DNA of 8,700 nt from the NCBI GenBank assembly GCA_002401565.1, contig NVTL01000019.1, positions 29,134-37,833 of the forward strand, given 5' to 3'. Every line of letters starts with the position of its first letter. Within the stretch, counting starts at the first letter, position 1. This DNA is from Rhodospirillaceae bacterium (GTDB lineage Bacteria > Pseudomonadota > Alphaproteobacteria > Rhodospirillales > Magnetovibrionaceae). Both the position numbers and the translations under genes were made by a program. This document shows, piece by piece, positions 7,473 to 8,700 of this stretch. The notes below the pieces were generated by a model that did not search any database, had not been told where the DNA came from, and worked only from the letters and a program-made list of their open reading frames with translations.

Positions 7473-7506
7473 TATTAGGTCTCCTTAAATTTCACTTAAG
7501 TTTATT

Positions 7507-7522
7507 TACATACTGGTAGGTA
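7507..7522. promoter_or_regulatory. Imperfect 16-bp palindrome, possible operator in the MAPEG promoter
   Basis: TACATACTGGTAGGTA has half-sites matching at 6 of 8 positions (TAC.TAC / GTA.GTA), a form resembling operators of TetR-family repressors. On the minus strand a perfect TTGACA lies at 7545-7540. Exactly 17 nt downstream, the -10 position (7522-7517, TACCTA, a poor match) falls inside the palindrome. A repressor bound here would cover the -10 region. No regulator gene is visible nearby, so both the promoter and the operator are inference. Confidence 0.35.
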
Positions 7523-7643
7523 CAGTTTTGAGGCGGCAGTGTCAAGGCAGTCATGCCAAACGGCATACAAAACCGCCAAGCGAGCAGAAAATTGCGAGAT
7601 CAATACAGGTGAGTGTCTATTTTTAGGGTGGGCTTTGAACGAG

Positions 7644-7665
7644 GTTACAGTAACAGTGCACTTAC
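7644..7665 (+). repeat. Repeat copy A (degenerate, plus orientation)
   Basis: GTTACAGTAACAGTGCACTT aligns with copy D (8584-8607) at most positions: TTAC.GT.ACAGTGC is shared, with G-to-A changes in the core. With copy B it forms an inverted pair whose arms are separated by about 35 bp. The embedded AGTGCACT (7656-7663) is itself palindromic. It is the most diverged of the four copies. Confidence 0.6.
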
Positions 7666-7694
7666 CCCCCCACCGAACTCATCGCCTTAGAATT

Positions 7695-7718
7695 TAGGGC
7701 ACTGCCTCACCGTAATTC
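7695..7718 (-). repeat. Repeat copy B (minus orientation)
   Basis: On the plus strand it reads TAGGGCACTG, then CC, then TCACCGTAATTC. The reverse complement of copy D (8585-8604) is identical over 20 bases except that it lacks the two C's. A match of this length with one 2-nt indel is not expected by chance in 9 kb. Copies B and D are in inverted orientation about 890 bp apart, enclosing the lipoprotein gene. Confidence 0.8.
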
Positions 7719-7866
7719 ATCAAGGCCAGCGGGGTCAAATGCGCCGCGTCAAACAGGCAGGACACGCCCTACCGCGTCTTCTGAAACATCGTTTCTAGGG
7801 GCCTATGACTGCACGCAATCTACCCAGAGCCCAAAATTAATCTTGCACGATAGGGCTGTCCACATA

Positions 7867-7880
7867 TGTCACCGTAATTC
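7867..7880 (-). repeat. Repeat copy C (minus orientation, abuts lipoprotein stop)
   Basis: TGTCACCGTAAT (7867-7878) is the exact reverse complement of 8585-8596 in copy D, and with TTC it also matches the end of copy B. It lacks the GGGCACTG half. The repeat runs into the last base of the lipoprotein stop codon at 7880, so the gene ends exactly where the repeat begins. Confidence 0.72.
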
Positions 7881-8482
7881 TAATTCAGAAAGCTTCTGGT
7901 GATCCCAATGAGTAGCAATGCTTTTATAAATGAGACATTGAGTGCAACTTCTCCCGTTGTGGAGGCTGCTTGATTTGCCCCAACAACACGATACTTGATA
8001 ACCTTACCCTTCATCATTTCTTTGATTATTTTCTTGGCTTTCTCGCCTGTGGCCGCAGTGTAGGGCGACATCATTTTTGTCATGTTTTCCATGATTTGTG
8101 ATTGAAGGTTAGCAAATTCTGGCATTGTTTGAATTTGAAGAATTGGGTAAGAGGAGCTTAAAGCAACGGGTGTTTCTTCAGGCGAAATCGTCCATGTTGG
8201 ACTTGAGTCAATTCTGAGTTGGACAGTTCCTGTCGGAACTCTGTAACGACCACCAGAACGAATCCCAACGAAAATCATATCATTTTGAATACCCACAAAC
8301 GGATAGTATTTCAGCGATTGTGTTACAAGGTAATTTGCACTCGGCCATTCCCCAACCGTTACCATTTTTGTCTGTTTATCTGTAAATTCATCAACTTTAT
8401 TTGTTGCTTGCCATGTCGTACCTGTGGTTTGACATCCCGCTAGAAAAATTGCGGCGATTACAGAAAACATGATTTTCGACAT
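7880..8482 (-). CDS. Predicted lipoprotein of unknown function
   Basis: I do not recognise this 200-residue protein. It begins with a short type II signal peptide (K3, hydrophobic 4-14) and the lipobox L-A-G-C with C17 as the lipidation site; Q18 at +2 is compatible with outer-membrane sorting. The mature part has a stretch rich in aromatic and beta-prone residues (about 43-105), a Met-rich helix-like segment (about 118-137), a Lys-rich segment KAKKIIKEMMKGK near 147-159, and a hydrophobic end (about 184-196). The ATG has AGGAGA at 8489-8494, 6 nt upstream, an excellent ribosome site. The gene is visibly A+T-richer than its neighbours (one sampled 60-base line has 22 G+C, against 34 in a hom line). 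It lies between inverted repeat copies and next to a transposase gene, which suggests horizontal acquisition. No convincing promoter or terminator is seen. Confidence 0.75.
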   Translation of the reverse strand: MSKIMFSVIAAIFLAGCQTTGTTWQATNKVDEFTDKQTKMVTVGEWPSANYLVTQSLKYYPFVGIQNDMIFVGIRSGGRYRVPTGTVQLRIDSSPTWTISPEETPVALSSSYPILQIQTMPEFANLQSQIMENMTKMMSPYTAATGEKAKKIIKEMMKGKVIKYRVVGANQAASTTGEVALNVSFIKALLLIGITRSFLN

Positions 8483-8583
8483 TAATTTTCTCCTGTTGAT
8501 GAATTGCTACTACTTTTAATAGATCTTTATTTAGTTTTTCTTCTTATAGCAAAAAAATAAATATGTGCCTATAGTCCGTGGAA

Positions 8584-8607
8584 GATTACGGTGACAGTGC
8601 CCTAATT
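8584..8607 (+). repeat. Repeat copy D, upstream of the transposase gene (plus orientation)
   Basis: GATTACGGTGACAGTGCCCT plus AATT. It contains the shared core ATTACGGTGACA and the AGTGCCCTA half. It ends 34 nt before the transposase ATG and points into that gene. From memory, closely similar ATTACGGTGACAGTGC sequences occur beside IS200-like transposases of this type in many proteobacteria, so it probably is the left end or recognition sequence of the element. That link is inference. Confidence 0.75.
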
Positions 8608-8641
8608 ATAGTTTCTTGGCGTTCTTTGTTGTTCTCATCGA

Positions 8642-8700
8642 ATGGCACGTCTTGCACGAATTGTTCTTCCCCGTATTCCCCACCACGTCACCCAGTGTGG
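8642..8700 (+). CDS. IS200-like / REP-associated tyrosine transposase (RAYT), N-terminal fragment cut by window edge
   Basis: The first 20 codons read M-A-R-L-A-R-I-V-L-P-R-I-P-H-H-V-T-Q-C-G, the characteristic N-terminus of Y1_Tnp/RAYT proteins (usually MARxAR-V-xP-xPHHVTQRGN). These are HUH single-strand transposases, with the catalytic HUH and Tyr further on, outside the window. The ATG is where the family starts, and an in-frame TAG at 8609-8611 rules out a longer form with a usual start. No Shine-Dalgarno is visible. Residue 19 is Cys (TGT) where the family normally has Arg (CGT in the simplest case), one C-to-T transition, so the copy may be decaying. It is the only plus-strand gene here, divergent from the lipoprotein gene. 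Family call is firm; intactness is unknown. Confidence 0.85.
   Translation, partial: MARLARIVLPRIPHHVTQC

Larger units (their letters stand above)
7473..7879. other. Gene-free interval with repeat remnants
   Basis: About 400 bp with no coding frame I can support on either strand. From left to right it holds the MAPEG leader and possible operator, then a small hairpin ATGCC-AAAC-GGCAT (7553-7566) nested inside a GGCGG/CCGCC pair (7532-7536, 7573-7577). Next come the inverted pair of repeat copies at 7644-7665 and 7695-7718. A second hairpin, GAAAC-ATC-GTTTC (7783-7795), is bracketed by GCCCTA/TAGGGG (7766-7771, 7796-7801). A further repeat copy abuts the lipoprotein stop codon. None of the hairpins has a T run, so I do not call them terminators. 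The make-up suggests debris of mobile-element activity rather than a lost housekeeping gene. Confidence 0.6.

Noticed and set aside
7553..7577. Nested hairpins as a small RNA or terminator
   Set aside because: There is no T run or promoter that would define a transcript; kept only as a description of the gene-free interval.
6980..7819. Shared 12-mer ACTGCACGCAAT at 6980-6991 and 7808-7819
   Set aside because: A few exact 12-mer pairs are expected by chance in a window this size, the flanks do not extend the match, and the sites have no common context.
7842..8660. Shared TCTTGCACGA in the gene-free interval and in the transposase start, as a possible transposase remnant
   Set aside because: Only 10 bp match and the similarity stops at once on both sides, so it is likely chance.

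Overview
The window looks like an alphaproteobacterial chromosome, probably Rhodospirillales-like, at moderate G+C. The reasons are the alaC-hom-recJ gene order, the style of the RecJ and homoserine dehydrogenase proteins, and an OmpA-like lipoprotein with a G-H-A-S-S-R-T peptidoglycan-binding region that I associate with that group from memory. Everything from base 1 to 8482 is on the minus strand; only the fragment at the right edge is on the plus strand. The taxonomic call is inference from protein style, not a database result.

Layout, in transcription order within each unit. (i) 3590 down to 1: a compact housekeeping operon of an AlaC-type aminotransferase, homoserine dehydrogenase (GTG start, zero spacing) and the 5' part of recJ (3-nt spacing, runs off the window). 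(ii) 4882 down to 3698: a monocistronic OmpA-like lipoprotein gene with its own candidate promoter and a strong intrinsic terminator. (iii) 6943 down to 5035: a two-gene unit. An exported, cysteine-free protein of the small sulfite-oxidase/YedY-like ('molybdopterin-dependent oxidoreductase') fold is followed after 4 nt by a membrane sensor histidine kinase. No response regulator is present, so this looks like a periplasmic sensor pair. (iv) 7472 down to 7062: a MAPEG-family integral membrane protein behind an imperfect palindrome that may be an operator. (v) 7473-8700: an accessory segment. It holds about 400 bp without a gene, four copies of a repeat with core ATTACGGTGA (one degenerate) in both orientations, an A+T-rich lipoprotein gene of unknown function bracketed by inverted copies of that repeat, and the first 20 codons of an IS200-like/REP-associated (RAYT) HUH transposase.

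The most interesting parts are the repeat/transposase/lipoprotein segment on the right and the sensor kinase paired with a cysteine-free oxidoreductase-fold protein. The left half is ordinary metabolism and repair, apart from a direct hom-recJ junction where many alphaproteobacteria carry glpX. I saw no tRNA, rRNA or CRISPR array.
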